Assembly: GCF_015624425.1 (NCBI RefSeq)
Contig: NZ_CP049919.1
Coordinates: 2,790,001-2,854,000, forward strand
DNA length: 64,000 bases
Direction of reading: 5' to 3'
From: Roseateles sp. DAIF2
GTDB lineage: Bacteria > Pseudomonadota > Gammaproteobacteria > Burkholderiales > Burkholderiaceae_C
Under the pieces are notes generated by a model. It was not told the DNA's origin. It did not search any database and saw nothing but the letters and a program-made list of their open reading frames with translations. The position numbers were made by a program, and so were the translations under genes. Shown here one piece after another: positions 19,461 to 28,311 of this stretch (the first letter of the stretch is position 1; each line of letters starts with the position of its first letter).

Positions 19461-20855
19461 TCAGGGTCTCGTGGGTTGGGAAGGGATCAGGGCGTCCTGC
19501 AGGGCCCGGGCCACGGCCAGCGCGCCGGCGCTGCCGGGCAGGCCCGGCGTCAGGCGCTGGGTGCCGCCGGCGACATGGACATAAAGCGCATGGAAATGGC
19601 GGTCCGGCCGGCCGGGGGAGCTGCTGCTGTAGAGCAGGCGGTGGAAAAGCTGCCCGACGGTTTCGGGCGGCAGCTCGCGGCGGGTCCGCCATAGCCAGGA
19701 GCCATGTCGCAGGCGCAGGCTGCCGCTCTTGAGCGCCTGCAGCGACCAGTGGCAGCTGACGCCATGCAGGATCAGGCCGACCAGCGCGAACATGCCGGCC
19801 AGCAGGCCCAGCGGCAGCCCCGCGCCGGTGCGGTTGCGCAGCAGCCAGGCCAGCAGGGCCAGCGGCGCCAGCGCCAGCAGGGCCAGCCAGCGCCAGCCGC
19901 AGCGGGAGAACCGCAGAGTCCGTGCCTCGGGCGTGTCCTGGACGGTGACGCCGGGCGGCAGCGGCGGCGCGCGGCCCGGGCCGGCCGGCGGCACCGGCCG
20001 CTCCTGGTACAGGGCGTCATCCGTGTGGGCCGGCTCGGCGGTTGCGGCCGCCGGTTGGCGAGGCTCGGCTTCGAGCTGCGGCTGCTCCGCAGGGCGCTGC
20101 GCCGCGTGGATCAGCCACAGCGCAAGGAGCGCAAACAGCAGGGCCAGCAGGCGCGGCGGCCAGGGCTGCGGGGTAAGCCAGTAGACGGCGGCGATCGGCA
20201 GCGCGAAGCCGCCGCAGAGCAGGGCCGGCGGCCAACTGCCGACGAGGCGGTAGCGCCGATCCGGCACCGGGCGGAGCTGCCCGCCGAGCGCGCGCCAGCA
20301 GGCCTGCAGCGCGCCCAGGGCCAGAGCACTGAAGGGCAGCGCGACCATCAGCTGGACCAGCAGCATCGCGCCGCGGATCTGCGGATCCAGCAGCGCGCGC
20401 GCCGGATCGCGCGGATTGACCCGCGCCTGCAGCGAAGGGCCGACGCCGTCCCGGGCCGCCTGCAGGCGCTGATGCCAGTCCCGCTGCCAGTCGCCGATGT
20501 TGTCGCCCAGGCCGCCTTGGGCCAGGCCGATGCGCTCGCCCTCAAAGACCCGGCCGCCGAACTCGTAGCGGTAGCGGGCCTGCACGACGTGGAACTCGCT
20601 GCGCTTCTTGCCGTGATGGGTCTGCAGCGAGGTGTCCAGCACCTCGATCGGTACCGGCTGCCATTGCCGCACCTGCCAGGCGTCATGCAGGGTCTGGGCC
20701 ATCGGCCGCAGCAGGAACAGCGCGGCGCCGCCGCCGAAGAAGAGCGCGACCGCGCCGCCGACCAGCAGCACGATCAGCCGGGCGCCCAGGCCCAGCCGGC
20801 CATCGTCATCCTCCCCAGTCTGTTCTTCTTCTCTTCTTGTCATGCGGCGCAGCAT
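19461..20855 (-). CDS. DUF3592-like membrane protein
   Basis: A 464-residue protein, or 460 from the second ATG at 20843. Four or five hydrophobic segments are visible, including LIVLLVGGAVALFFGGGAAL near the N-terminus, LMVALPFSALALGAL, and a pair in the C-terminal half (LALLALAPLALLAWLL; LGLLAGMFALVGLIL). Between the first two lies the extracytoplasmic DUF3592-type beta region (VPIEVLDTSLQTHHGKK; VQARYRYEFGGRVFEGERI). The middle is Pro/Ala-rich and low in complexity. Function is unknown. It is translationally close to the esterase-family gene, which suggests a shared envelope role. Confidence 0.7.
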   Translation of the reverse strand: MLRRMTRREEEQTGEDDDGRLGLGARLIVLLVGGAVALFFGGGAALFLLRPMAQTLHDAWQVRQWQPVPIEVLDTSLQTHHGKKRSEFHVVQARYRYEFGGRVFEGERIGLAQGGLGDNIGDWQRDWHQRLQAARDGVGPSLQARVNPRDPARALLDPQIRGAMLLVQLMVALPFSALALGALQACWRALGGQLRPVPDRRYRLVGSWPPALLCGGFALPIAAVYWLTPQPWPPRLLALLFALLALWLIHAAQRPAEQPQLEAEPRQPAAATAEPAHTDDALYQERPVPPAGPGRAPPLPPGVTVQDTPEARTLRFSRCGWRWLALLALAPLALLAWLLRNRTGAGLPLGLLAGMFALVGLILHGVSCHWSLQALKSGSLRLRHGSWLWRTRRELPPETVGQLFHRLLYSSSSPGRPDRHFHALYVHVAGGTQRLTPGLPGSAGALAVARALQDALIPSQPTRP

Positions 20856-20896
20856 AACAAGGCCGTCGTTACATCGGAGGAACGAGCGGACGAACG

Positions 20897-20927
20897 AAAA
20901 AAGGCCCGCCAGGGGCGGGCCTTTTTT
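20897..20927 (-). terminator. intrinsic terminator downstream of acnB
   Basis: A perfect 8-bp GC stem (20903-20910 with 20914-20921), 3-base loop AGG, flanked by A6 on one side and T6 on the other. It can work in both directions. It sits 17 bases beyond the acnB stop and 42 bases upstream of the DUF3592 gene start, so it insulates the two. Confidence 0.9.
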
Positions 20928-20943
20928 GGTGGGCGATTGCCGA

Positions 20944-23535
20944 TCAGGCGGTCACACCCTTGGCGGTTTCCGCGTACTCCTCGATCTGGTCGAAGTTCAG
21001 GTACTTGTAGACGCTGGCGGTGTCCTTGTTGATGATGCCCATCGCCTCGTGGTACTCGGCCACGGTCGGGATCTTGCCCAACTTGGACGCGATCGCGGCC
21101 AGCTCGGCCGAGCCCAGGAACACATTGGTGTTCTTGCCCAGGCGGTTCGGGAAGTTGCGGGTCGAGGTGGAGATCACCGTCGCGCCCTCGCGGACCTGGG
21201 CCTGGTTGCCCATGCACAGCGAGCAGCCGGGCATCTCGGTGCGCGCACCGGCGGTGCCGAAGGCGGCGTAATGGCCTTCCTTGATCAGCTCGCTCTGGTC
21301 CATCTTGGTGGGCGGCGCGACCCACAGCTTGACCGGGATGTCGCGCTGGCCGCCCAGCAGCTTGGCCGCGGCGCGGAAGTGGCCGATATTGGTCATGCAG
21401 CTGCCGATGAAGGCCTCGTCGATCTTGGTGCCGGCGACCTCGGACATGAACTTGGCATCGTCCGGATCGTTGGGGCAGCAGACGATCGGTTCCTTGATGT
21501 CGGCCAGGTCGATCTCGATCACATGCGCGTATTCGGCGTCCTTGTCGGCCTCCAGCAGGTCCGGCTTGGCCAGCCAGGCCTCGACCTTCTCGATGCGGCG
21601 CTGCAGGGTCTTCGCGTCGGCATAGCCGTCGGCGATCATGTTCTTCATCAGCACGATATTGCTGGTGAGGTATTCCTTGATCGGCTCGGGGTTCAGCTTG
21701 ATCGTGCAGCCGGCGGCCGAGCGCTCGGCCGAGGCGTCGGACAGCTCGAAGGCCTGTTCGACCTTCAGGTCCGGCAGGCCTTCGATCTCGAGGATGCGGC
21801 CCGAGAAGGCGTTGATCTTGCCGGCCTTAGCGACGGTCAGCAGACCGGCCTTGATCGCGTACAGCGGGATCGCATGCACCAGGTCACGCAGGGTGACGCC
21901 GGGCTGCATCTGGCCCTTGAAGCGCACCAGCACCGATTCGGGCATGTCCAGCGGCATCACGCCGGTGGCGGCACCGAAGGCGACCAGGCCGGAGCCGGCC
22001 GGGAAGGAGATGCCGATCGGGAAGCGGGTGTGCGAGTCGCCGCCGGTGCCGACGGTGTCGGGCAGCAGCAGGCGGTTCAGCCAGCTGTGGATCACGCCGT
22101 CGCCCGGGCGCAGCGAGACGCCGCCGCGGTTGCTGATGAAGGCGGGCAGCTCGCGATGGGTCTTGACGTCGACCGGCTTCGGATAGGCGGCGGTGTGGCA
22201 GAAGGACTGCATCACCAGGTCGGCGCTGAAGCCCAGGCAGGCCAGGTCCTTCAGCTCGTCGCGGGTCATCGGGCCGGTGGTGTCCTGCGAACCGACGGTG
22301 GTCATCTTGGGTTCGCAGTAGGTGCCCGGGCGCACGCCCTGGCCTTCCGGCAGACCGACCGCGCGGCCGACCATCTTCTGCGCCAGGGTGAAGCCGGCCT
22401 TGGTCTCGGCCGGGGCTTGCGGCAGGCGGAACAGGGTCGAGGCGGGCAGGCCCAGGGCCTCGCGCGCCTTGGCGGTCAGCGAGCGGCCGATGATCAGGTT
22501 GATGCGGCCGCCGGCGCGCACCTCGTCGAACAGCACGTCGCTCTTGAGCTTGAACTCGGCCACGGTCTCGCCGTTCTTGACCAGCTTGCCCTCATAGGGC
22601 AGCACGTCGATGACGTCGCCCATTTCCAGCTTGCTGACGTCGACCTCGATTGGCAGCGAGCCGGAGTCTTCCTGCGTGTTGAAGAAGATCGGGGCGATCT
22701 TGCCGCCCAGGGTGACGCCGCCGAAGCGCTTGTTCGGCACGAAGGGGATGTCCGAGCCGGTGGCCCAGATCACCGAGTTGGTGGCGGACTTGCGGCTGGA
22801 GCCGGTGCCGACCACGTCGCCGACATAGGCGACCAGGTGGCCCTTCTTCTTCAGGTCCTCGATGTACTGCATCGGGCCGCGCTTGCCGTCTTCCTCGGGC
22901 TTGAAGGCCGCGTCGGGGCGGGTGTTCTTCAGCATCGCCAGGTAGTGCAGCGGGATGTCCGGGCGGCTCCAGGCGTCGGGGGCGGGCGACAGGTCGTCGG
23001 TGTTGGTCTCGCCGGGCACCTTGAAGACGGTGACGGTGATCTTCTTCTCGACCTCGGGGCGCGAGGTGAACCACTCGGCGTCGGCCCAGCTCTGCATCAC
23101 GGCCTTGGCCTGCGCGTTACCGGCCTTGGCCTTGGCGGCGACGTCGTTGAAGTAGTCGAACATCAAGAGGGTCTTCTTCAGACCCGCGGCGGCGACCTCG
23201 GCCACTTCGGCGTCGTCCAGCAGCTCGATCAGCGGATGCACGTTGTAGCCGCCCACCATGGTGCCCAGCAGCTCGGTGGCCTTGGCCTTGGAGATCAGGC
23301 CGACCTTCAGGTCGCCATGCGCGACGGCGGCCAGGAACGAGGCCTTGACCTTGGCGGCGTCATCGACGCCCGGCGGCACGCGGTGGGTCAGCAGGTCCAG
23401 CAGGAAGGCGTCCTCGCCGGCGGGCGGGTTCTTGATCAGCTCGATCAGCTCGGCGACCTGCTTGGCATCCAAGGGCAGCGGGGGGATGCCCAGCGCGGCG
23501 CGCTCGGACTGATGTTGGCGATAGGCTTGCAGCAT
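20944..23535 (-). CDS. acnB: aconitate hydratase B
   Basis: An 863-residue bifunctional aconitate hydratase/2-methylisocitrate dehydratase, the usual AcnB length. The N-terminal HEAT-like domain (residues 1-160), the swivel domain ([16 protein letters not shown]), and the 4Fe-4S domain are in AcnB order. Cluster cysteines fit the C-terminal GSCMTN and the [10 protein letters not shown] pair. It interconverts citrate and isocitrate. It lies at the head of the TCA gene cluster and ends at a strong terminator, so it is probably monocistronic. The start has a modest CAGGAGT ribosome site. Confidence 0.97.
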   Translation of the reverse strand: MLQAYRQHQSERAALGIPPLPLDAKQVAELIELIKNPPAGEDAFLLDLLTHRVPPGVDDAAKVKASFLAAVAHGDLKVGLISKAKATELLGTMVGGYNVHPLIELLDDAEVAEVAAAGLKKTLLMFDYFNDVAAKAKAGNAQAKAVMQSWADAEWFTSRPEVEKKITVTVFKVPGETNTDDLSPAPDAWSRPDIPLHYLAMLKNTRPDAAFKPEEDGKRGPMQYIEDLKKKGHLVAYVGDVVGTGSSRKSATNSVIWATGSDIPFVPNKRFGGVTLGGKIAPIFFNTQEDSGSLPIEVDVSKLEMGDVIDVLPYEGKLVKNGETVAEFKLKSDVLFDEVRAGGRINLIIGRSLTAKAREALGLPASTLFRLPQAPAETKAGFTLAQKMVGRAVGLPEGQGVRPGTYCEPKMTTVGSQDTTGPMTRDELKDLACLGFSADLVMQSFCHTAAYPKPVDVKTHRELPAFISNRGGVSLRPGDGVIHSWLNRLLLPDTVGTGGDSHTRFPIGISFPAGSGLVAFGAATGVMPLDMPESVLVRFKGQMQPGVTLRDLVHAIPLYAIKAGLLTVAKAGKINAFSGRILEIEGLPDLKVEQAFELSDASAERSAAGCTIKLNPEPIKEYLTSNIVLMKNMIADGYADAKTLQRRIEKVEAWLAKPDLLEADKDAEYAHVIEIDLADIKEPIVCCPNDPDDAKFMSEVAGTKIDEAFIGSCMTNIGHFRAAAKLLGGQRDIPVKLWVAPPTKMDQSELIKEGHYAAFGTAGARTEMPGCSLCMGNQAQVREGATVISTSTRNFPNRLGKNTNVFLGSAELAAIASKLGKIPTVAEYHEAMGIINKDTASVYKYLNFDQIEEYAETAKGVTA

Positions 23536-23583
23536 GTCGACTCCTGGTTGGCTGGCAGTAGGTGGGAATGGGGCAGGACGCTC

Positions 23584-24003
23584 TCAGGCCGCGGTACTCG
23601 GCACGATCAGCTTCAGCCCCTTGAAGTAGTCACGGAAAAAGACGTCGTCGGCGGTGATCAGCGCGCTGCATTGCAGCAGCGCATGGGCGCCGACGATGAA
23701 ATCGGGAACGGTGCGCGGGCTGGCCTGGGCGCGCTGGCCGCCGCGCATGCGGTAGCGACGCTGCATCTCGCCGGCGCGGATCGCGGCCTTCTGCTCGACC
23801 GGGCTGTAGCGCACGCCCATCTCCTCGAGCACCTGCATCGCCAGGTCGCCGCCCTGCAGCGCGGAGCAGACCTCGGAGACGACGACGTCGCAGACGACCA
23901 CCGGGCCCTGGCTCAGCGCCTCGCGCAGCGCGGCCTCGGCCATGTCGGCGCGGGCGCTGCCGGACAGCAGGTCGATCAGGACCGAGGAATCGATGGCGAT
24001 CAT
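23584..24003 (-). CDS. vapC: PIN-domain toxin, VapC type
   Basis: A 139-residue PIN nuclease from the ATG at 24003, 7 bases after the antitoxin stop. The acidic active-site residues are visible: Asp5 (MIAIDSSVLID), Glu44 region (VVVSEVCSAL), and the DFIVGAHA and TADDVFFRDYF aspartates near the C-terminus. It would cleave RNA, often initiator tRNA or rRNA, when not bound by its antitoxin. Order is antitoxin first, then toxin, the usual vapBC layout. No mobile element is seen around it, but the pair interrupts the TCA gene neighbourhood. Confidence 0.87.
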   Translation of the reverse strand: MIAIDSSVLIDLLSGSARADMAEAALREALSQGPVVVCDVVVSEVCSALQGGDLAMQVLEEMGVRYSPVEQKAAIRAGEMQRRYRMRGGQRAQASPRTVPDFIVGAHALLQCSALITADDVFFRDYFKGLKLIVPSTAA

Positions 24004-24010
24004 GGCCGGC

Positions 24011-24256
24011 TCAGCGCTCCACCGGGTCGCCGGGGGCACGGCCGCGGGCCGTGCGCATCGCGTCGTCGACCGATTCGAAGCCGTCCAGCTTGAACTTGCC
24101 GCGGGCGCGGGAGATGGCGTCGTCAACGTTCTTGCGCAGGATGATGCGCGCGCCGTCCAACTCCACCTTCAGGGTCGTGCCCTTGGTCAGGCCCAGGGCA
24201 TCACGGACGGCCTTGGGCAGCGTGATCTGCCCGCGTTCGGCAACAGTGGCTTCCAT
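24011..24256 (-). CDS. vapB: AbrB/MazE-type antitoxin of the vapBC pair
   Basis: An 81-residue protein. The N-terminal swapped-hairpin DNA-binding domain reads VAERGQITLPKAVRDALGL, the SpoVT/AbrB signature. The C-terminal tail (about 45-81, rich in Arg/Asp) would wrap the toxin. The family neutralises the PIN toxin and represses its own promoter. Twenty-seven bases upstream of the ATG lies a perfect inverted repeat, the likely operator. Some relatives pair with MazF, but the neighbour here is clearly PIN-type. Confidence 0.87.
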   Translation of the reverse strand: MEATVAERGQITLPKAVRDALGLTKGTTLKVELDGARIILRKNVDDAISRARGKFKLDGFESVDDAMRTARGRAPGDPVER

Positions 24257-24282
24257 GGCGGCGGCGCTCCGTGGTATGGAAT

Positions 24283-24313
24283 GGAAAGTATGTATGAATT
24301 CTACATACTTTCC
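24283..24313 (-). promoter_or_regulatory. palindromic operator of the vapBC operon
   Basis: Perfect 12-bp arms GGAAAGTATGTA (24283-24294) and TACATACTTTCC (24302-24313) around a 7-base spacer. It is AT-rich in a GC-rich region and lies just upstream of the antitoxin gene, where AbrB-type VapB-VapC complexes bind to autoregulate. The role is inferred from position and symmetry. Confidence 0.75.
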
Positions 24314-24354
24314 GCGCGGCCGGCACCATGGAATGTGCCGTCAATCGGCCTGTA

Positions 24355-24954
24355 TTAGGGCTTTGCGGTGCCCTCGGCCGGGCGGGGCTCGATGCCCAGG
24401 CCGCCTTCCAGTGGCACGCCGGAGGCGGCCGCGGCGGCACGGGCGGCGCGCGCGGCCTCGATGGCCTCGCGCTGCTTGGGGTGAACGCATTCATCGACCA
24501 GGCGCTGGCCGACCTTGGTGTCCATCAGCATCGACTTGTTGCCGATCTGGATCATCAGGGTGCGGCCGGTGACGTCTTCCATGCGCAGCGCGCCGGTGCT
24601 GGACAGCACCGGCTTCATCGTGAAGACCGACTTCTGCCAGGAGACGTCCAGATAGCCGGGCTTGGTGTTGCGCGTGATGCTGATCGACTGCTTGAACTCG
24701 CAGTCGTAGGTGCCCAGGTGGGCCATCTCGGTGGCGGCCAGCTGGGCCTCGTCGGGCTCGGGCAGCGGCGGCGGGGGCGGCGGCACGGCCTTGCCCGGGG
24801 CCTTGGCGCGCGGCTTGGTGGCCGGGGTGGCCTTGGTGGCGGCGGGCTTGTTGGCGGCGGGTTTGGTCGGGGCGGGCGCCGGGGTCTGGGCCAGCGCGGC
24901 GCTGGTGAGGACGGCGGAGCCGATCAGGAAGGTCAGGAGCGGAGCGAGTTTCAT
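24355..24954 (-). CDS. secreted protein of unknown function, possibly MliC-like
   Basis: A 199-residue protein with a clear signal peptide (MKLAPLLTFLIGSAVLTSAA, cleavage near ALA-Q). A 40-residue Ala/Pro/Lys/Thr-rich linker follows, ending in six prolines. The C-terminal domain starts YDCEFKQSISI and ends LVDECVHP; two cysteines about 70 residues apart could form a disulfide. That spacing and the YxC opening resemble membrane-bound lysozyme inhibitors (MliC), but similarity is weak. It is a periplasmic or cell-wall-spanning protein by layout. The tail after residue 165 is Ala-rich. It starts 139 bases from the lyase gene. Confidence 0.65.
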   Translation of the reverse strand: MKLAPLLTFLIGSAVLTSAALAQTPAPAPTKPAANKPAATKATPATKPRAKAPGKAVPPPPPPLPEPDEAQLAATEMAHLGTYDCEFKQSISITRNTKPGYLDVSWQKSVFTMKPVLSSTGALRMEDVTGRTLMIQIGNKSMLMDTKVGQRLVDECVHPKQREAIEAARAARAAAAASGVPLEGGLGIEPRPAEGTAKP

Positions 24955-25093
24955 GGAGGTGCGGAGGGAGGCCCTGTCTAGTAAGTCTGTGCGGGAAAAA
25001 CGGTGCGCTGCAATGTAGCGCCGGCCGGTGTCGGCCAGGCCGGGATTGGGTGACGGATTGTCACGGTGTGGCGCGCCAGCCGCGCCCTATGCT

Positions 25094-26101
25094 TTACCCG
25101 CGGTCGGAGTTCTCGAAATAGGCCAGCTCGATTTCGACCGGCAGCGGCTGGCCGGTGCGGTAGGCGCGCTCCAGCAACTGCCAGAAATAGCGGTAGCTGG
25201 CGCGGTCGTGCAGGGTGTCGCGGTGCTGGATCGGCGCCCAGGCCGCGGCCTGGGCCGCATGGATGATGTCGATCGCCTCGTCGATCTCGGCGGCGCTGGG
25301 CGCGAAGGCATCGATGATGGGCTGGATCTGGCTCGGGTGGATGCTCCACATGCGCGTGTAGCCGAACTCGCGCGCGGCGCGCGTGGCGGCGCTTTCGATC
25401 GCATTCTTGTGCTTGAACTCGGTGACCACGCAATGCGAGGGCGTCTTGCCATGGGCATGGGCGGCGGCGGCGATCTCCAGCTTGGCGCGTACCACCAGCG
25501 GATGGGTGAACTGGCCTTGCAGGCTCATGCCGGCGCGCGGGATCGCGCCGCGGTGCGCCGAGACGAAGTCCATCAGGCCGAAGGAGATCGACTCGATGCG
25601 CGGATGGGCGGCGATCTGCCAGACCTCACGCAGCGCGCCATGGGTCTCGACCAGGGTGTGGATCGGCAGCGGCTTGCGGATGCCATGGCGGCGCAGCGTG
25701 GCATCGATGAAGGCCGTCGCGCGCTCGACCTCGGCGGCGCTCTGAGGCTTGGGTAGCATCAGATAGGCCAGCTTCTCGCCGGACTGGGCGATCAGCCCGT
25801 CGACATCGGCCTCGAAGGCCGCATGGTCCAGCGGATGCACGCGCGCGCCGACGCGGCCGAAGCGGTTGTCGGCACTATTCAGCATCTCGTTGACCAGGGC
25901 CACATGCTCGGACTCGCCGCCGATCGGCGCGCCGTCCTCGCAGTCCAGCGTGATGTCGAACACCGGGCCCATCTCGGCCTGCAGCTCCAGGCTCTTCTTC
26001 ATGCGGACCTCGACGCCGCAGTAATGGTCCACCACCGGCAGGATGGTGGCGGCATCGCCTTCTTCGAACAGGGCCAGCTTGGGGTGCAGTGCGTTGCTCA
26101 T
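25094..26101 (-). CDS. HpcH/HpaI aldolase/citrate lyase beta-subunit family protein
   Basis: A 335-residue TIM-barrel C-C lyase of the CitE/malyl-CoA lyase group. The metal-binding acidic residues are in FDITLDCEDGAP, with supporting motifs VRVHPLDH-like (GARVHPLDHAAF), VETHGAL and the late SIHPSQIQPI. It probably cleaves or condenses a beta-hydroxyacyl-CoA such as malyl- or citramalyl-CoA. It sits directly downstream of mdh but behind two hairpins, one a good terminator. The same gene occurs beside mdh in many Burkholderiales genomes with no agreed role. The ATG at 26101 is chosen because homology begins there. Confidence 0.83.
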   Translation of the reverse strand: MSNALHPKLALFEEGDAATILPVVDHYCGVEVRMKKSLELQAEMGPVFDITLDCEDGAPIGGESEHVALVNEMLNSADNRFGRVGARVHPLDHAAFEADVDGLIAQSGEKLAYLMLPKPQSAAEVERATAFIDATLRRHGIRKPLPIHTLVETHGALREVWQIAAHPRIESISFGLMDFVSAHRGAIPRAGMSLQGQFTHPLVVRAKLEIAAAAHAHGKTPSHCVVTEFKHKNAIESAATRAAREFGYTRMWSIHPSQIQPIIDAFAPSAAEIDEAIDIIHAAQAAAWAPIQHRDTLHDRASYRYFWQLLERAYRTGQPLPVEIELAYFENSDRG

Positions 26102-26114
26102 GACATCGGAGACG

Positions 26115-26144
26115 AAAAGAAAAAGGGCCGGCAAGGCCGGCCCT
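26115..26144 (-). terminator. intrinsic terminator downstream of mdh
   Basis: On the minus strand, an 8-bp stem (26144-26137 with 26131-26124; AGGGCCGG arms) is followed by a T5-C-T4 tract. It lies about 60 bases past the mdh stop and ends just before the lyase start, so it would separate mdh from the lyase gene. Confidence 0.8.
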
Positions 26145-26156
26145 CTGAGTGTGTCG

Positions 26157-26185
26157 AAACACGACTGACTTCGCCAGTCGTGTTT
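26157..26185 (-). other. hairpin between mdh and the lyase gene
   Basis: Perfect 11-bp arms (26157-26167 with 26175-26185; AAACACGACTG) and a 7-base loop, 21 bases past the mdh stop. Its T-tract is short on the minus strand (TTT) and longer on the plus strand (TTTTT). It may help transcript 3'-end formation together with the terminator beyond it. Confidence 0.65.
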
Positions 26186-26205
26186 TTGCTCAATCGAGCG
26201 GCGAC

Positions 26206-27195
26206 TTACAGCAGGTGCTTGACGCCGTCCTGCTCGTCGGTCAGTTCCTTCAGGGTCTTGTTGATGCACTCTTGCGAGAAGGCATCGATCTCCAGGCCCT
26301 GGACGATCTTGTACTCGCCGCCTTCGCAGGTGACGGGGTAGCCGAACATGACTTCCTTCGGGATGCCGTAGGAGCCGTCGGACGGGATGCCCATCGTGAC
26401 CCACTTGCCGTTGGTGCCCAGGGCCCAGTCGCGCATATGGTCGATCGCGGCGTTGGCGGCCGAGGCGGCCGAGCTCAGGCCGCGGGCGGCGATGATGGCG
26501 GCGCCGCGCTTGCCCACGGTCGGCAGGAAGGTGTCGCGGTTCCAGGCTTCATCGTTGATCAGGGCCTTGACGCCCTGGCCGTCGATGGTGGCGAAGCGGT
26601 AGTCGGCGTACATGGTCGGCGAGTGGTTGCCCCACACGGCCAGCTTCTCGATCGAGCCGACGGCCTTGCCGGTCTTGGCGGCGATCTGCGAGGCGGCGCG
26701 ATTGTGGTCCAGGCGCAGCATGGCGGTGAAGTTCTTGGCCGGCAGGTCCGGGGCCGACTTCATCGCGATGTAGGCATTGGTGTTGGCGGGGTTGCCGACC
26801 ACCAGCACGCGCACATTGCGCGAGGCCACGGCGTTCAGGGCCTTGCCCTGCACGGTGAAGATCTGGGCGTTGGCGGCCAGCAGGTCGGCGCGTTCCATGC
26901 CGGGGCCGCGCGGGCGGGCGCCGACCAGCAGGGCGTAGTCGGTGTCCTTGAAGGCGGTCATCGGGTCGCTGTGGGCTTCGATGCCGGCCAGCAGCGGGAA
27001 GGCGCAGTCTTCCAGCTCCATGATCACGCCCTTCAGCGCGTTCTGGGCCTTCTCGTCGGGGATTTCCAGCAACTGCAGGATCACCGGCTGGTCCTTGCCC
27101 AGCATCTCGCCCGAGGCGATGCGGAACAGCAGGGCGTAGCCGATCTGACCGGCGGCGCCGGTGACGGCGACGCGAACGGGTTTCTTGTTGCTCAT
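26206..27195 (-). CDS. mdh: malate dehydrogenase
   Basis: A 329-residue NAD-dependent malate dehydrogenase of the cytosolic-type family usual in beta-proteobacteria. Dinucleotide fold [16 protein letters not shown], substrate arginines in [24 protein letters not shown], and the catalytic histidine in WGNHSPTMY. It oxidises malate to oxaloacetate for citrate synthase, encoded 4.8 kb away. It diverges from the GntR regulator; the 248-base gap contains the regulator's probable operator, so mdh may be under the same control as sdh-gltA. A GAAGCTCC-region purine stretch precedes the start. Confidence 0.97.
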   Translation of the reverse strand: MSNKKPVRVAVTGAAGQIGYALLFRIASGEMLGKDQPVILQLLEIPDEKAQNALKGVIMELEDCAFPLLAGIEAHSDPMTAFKDTDYALLVGARPRGPGMERADLLAANAQIFTVQGKALNAVASRNVRVLVVGNPANTNAYIAMKSAPDLPAKNFTAMLRLDHNRAASQIAAKTGKAVGSIEKLAVWGNHSPTMYADYRFATIDGQGVKALINDEAWNRDTFLPTVGKRGAAIIAARGLSSAASAANAAIDHMRDWALGTNGKWVTMGIPSDGSYGIPKEVMFGYPVTCEGGEYKIVQGLEIDAFSQECINKTLKELTDEQDGVKHLL

Positions 27196-27375
27196 GTGGA
27201 AGCTCCGAGAGAAAAGTGAGGGATTCGGGTCGAGCCCGCCGTCGCCGGACCGTCCGGCAGCTGGGTGCGCTCGCGAGTGTAGGACAGTCTCAGGGCTTTC
27301 CCGGGGTGTCCCGCCGCGGTGCAGGGCTGTAGCGCGCGATTATGCGTTTGTTTTGCAATTTTCCGCAGTCGTCTT

Positions 27376-27393
27376 ATGTCTTATAGAAGACAT
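27376..27393. promoter_or_regulatory. probable GntR operator in the mdh/gntR divergent region
   Basis: Perfect 7-bp arms ATGTCTT (27376-27382) and AAGACAT (27387-27393) around ATAG. A second partial GTCTTAT half-site abuts it at 27371. GntR-type dimers bind short palindromes of this shape. Fifty bases upstream of the gntR start and 181 bases upstream of mdh. Assignment to this regulator is inferred. Confidence 0.6.
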
Positions 27394-27443
27394 TAGTCAA
27401 CTTTGATGGACGGCCGGCGCCCGGCTGTGTTGCAATCCGGGTC

Positions 27444-28205
27444 ATGCCTCCCTTGCCCCAGCCCGTCTCCGACGCCTCGCGTGCGGAGGGCTCTCCCTCG
27501 TTCAGCCCGCTGTATCGCCAGATCAAGGGCCTGATCATTACCGGCCTGCAGGCCGGCGAGTGGAAGGCGGGCGAGGCCATTCCCAGCGAGCTGGAGCTGG
27601 CGGCCCGTTTCGGCGTCAGCCAGGGCACGGTGCGCAAGGCGATCGACGAACTGGCTGCCGAGAGCGTGCTGGTGCGTCGCCAGGGCAAGGGCACCTTCGT
27701 GGCCACCCATGCCGAGCAGAAGATCCAGTATCGCTTCCTGCGCCTGGTGCCCGACGAGGGCTCGGAGTCGCTGGGCCGCCAACTGCTGGACTGCAAGCGC
27801 CAGCGCGCGCCGGCCTGGATCGCGCGCCAGCTGCAGATGCGCGCCGGCGACGCGATGGTGGAGGTGCGCCGCCTGCTGCACAGCAAAGGCCAGCCGGTGG
27901 TGCTGGATGACATCTGGCTGCCCGGCACCCTGTTCAAGGGCCTGACCGCGGAGCGCCTGGAGCAGCACCGCGGCCCGTTCTACGGCCTGTTCGAGGCCGA
28001 GTTCGGCGTGCACATGATCCGGGCCCAGGAAAAGATTCGCGCGGTGGTGGCCGATGCCGAGAGCGCCGGGCTGCTGCAGGTGCCGGTCGGCACGCCGCTG
28101 CTCAGCGTTGAGCGCCTGTCCTTCACCTATGGCGACAAGCCGGTGGAGCTGCGGCGCGGCCTCTACCACACCGCTTCACATTACTACCGCAATGAGCTGA
28201 ACTAA
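27444..28205 (+). CDS. GntR family transcriptional regulator with UTRA domain
   Basis: A 253-residue protein. A winged-helix domain (IPSELELAARFGVSQGTVRKAIDEL, about residues 45-85, ending RRQGKGTFVA) is followed by a UTRA ligand domain (roughly 95-245), the HutC/FadR-like layout. It stands directly before sdhC and divergent to mdh, the position a GntR regulator holds in many Burkholderiales TCA clusters, so it most likely senses a TCA-related metabolite and controls sdh-gltA and mdh. The ligand is unknown. An ATG at 27444 is used; the ribosome site is poor. Confidence 0.85.
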   Translation: MPPLPQPVSDASRAEGSPSFSPLYRQIKGLIITGLQAGEWKAGEAIPSELELAARFGVSQGTVRKAIDELAAESVLVRRQGKGTFVATHAEQKIQYRFLRLVPDEGSESLGRQLLDCKRQRAPAWIARQLQMRAGDAMVEVRRLLHSKGQPVVLDDIWLPGTLFKGLTAERLEQHRGPFYGLFEAEFGVHMIRAQEKIRAVVADAESAGLLQVPVGTPLLSVERLSFTYGDKPVELRRGLYHTASHYYRNELN

Positions 28206-28311
28206 TCCTTGCGGCCGTCGTGCGATGTGTGCAAGTCGCACGTCGTCCATCGCTTCCCTGTTGCATTGCAATAAAATCCTTCGGTTTCACGTTGATTACA
28301 CAAGGTCGGAT

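Noticed and set aside
28220..28241. GTGCGA/TCGCAC hairpin between gntR and sdhC
   Set aside because: Only 6 bp with a 10-base loop and no T-tract; too weak to call a terminator or operator.
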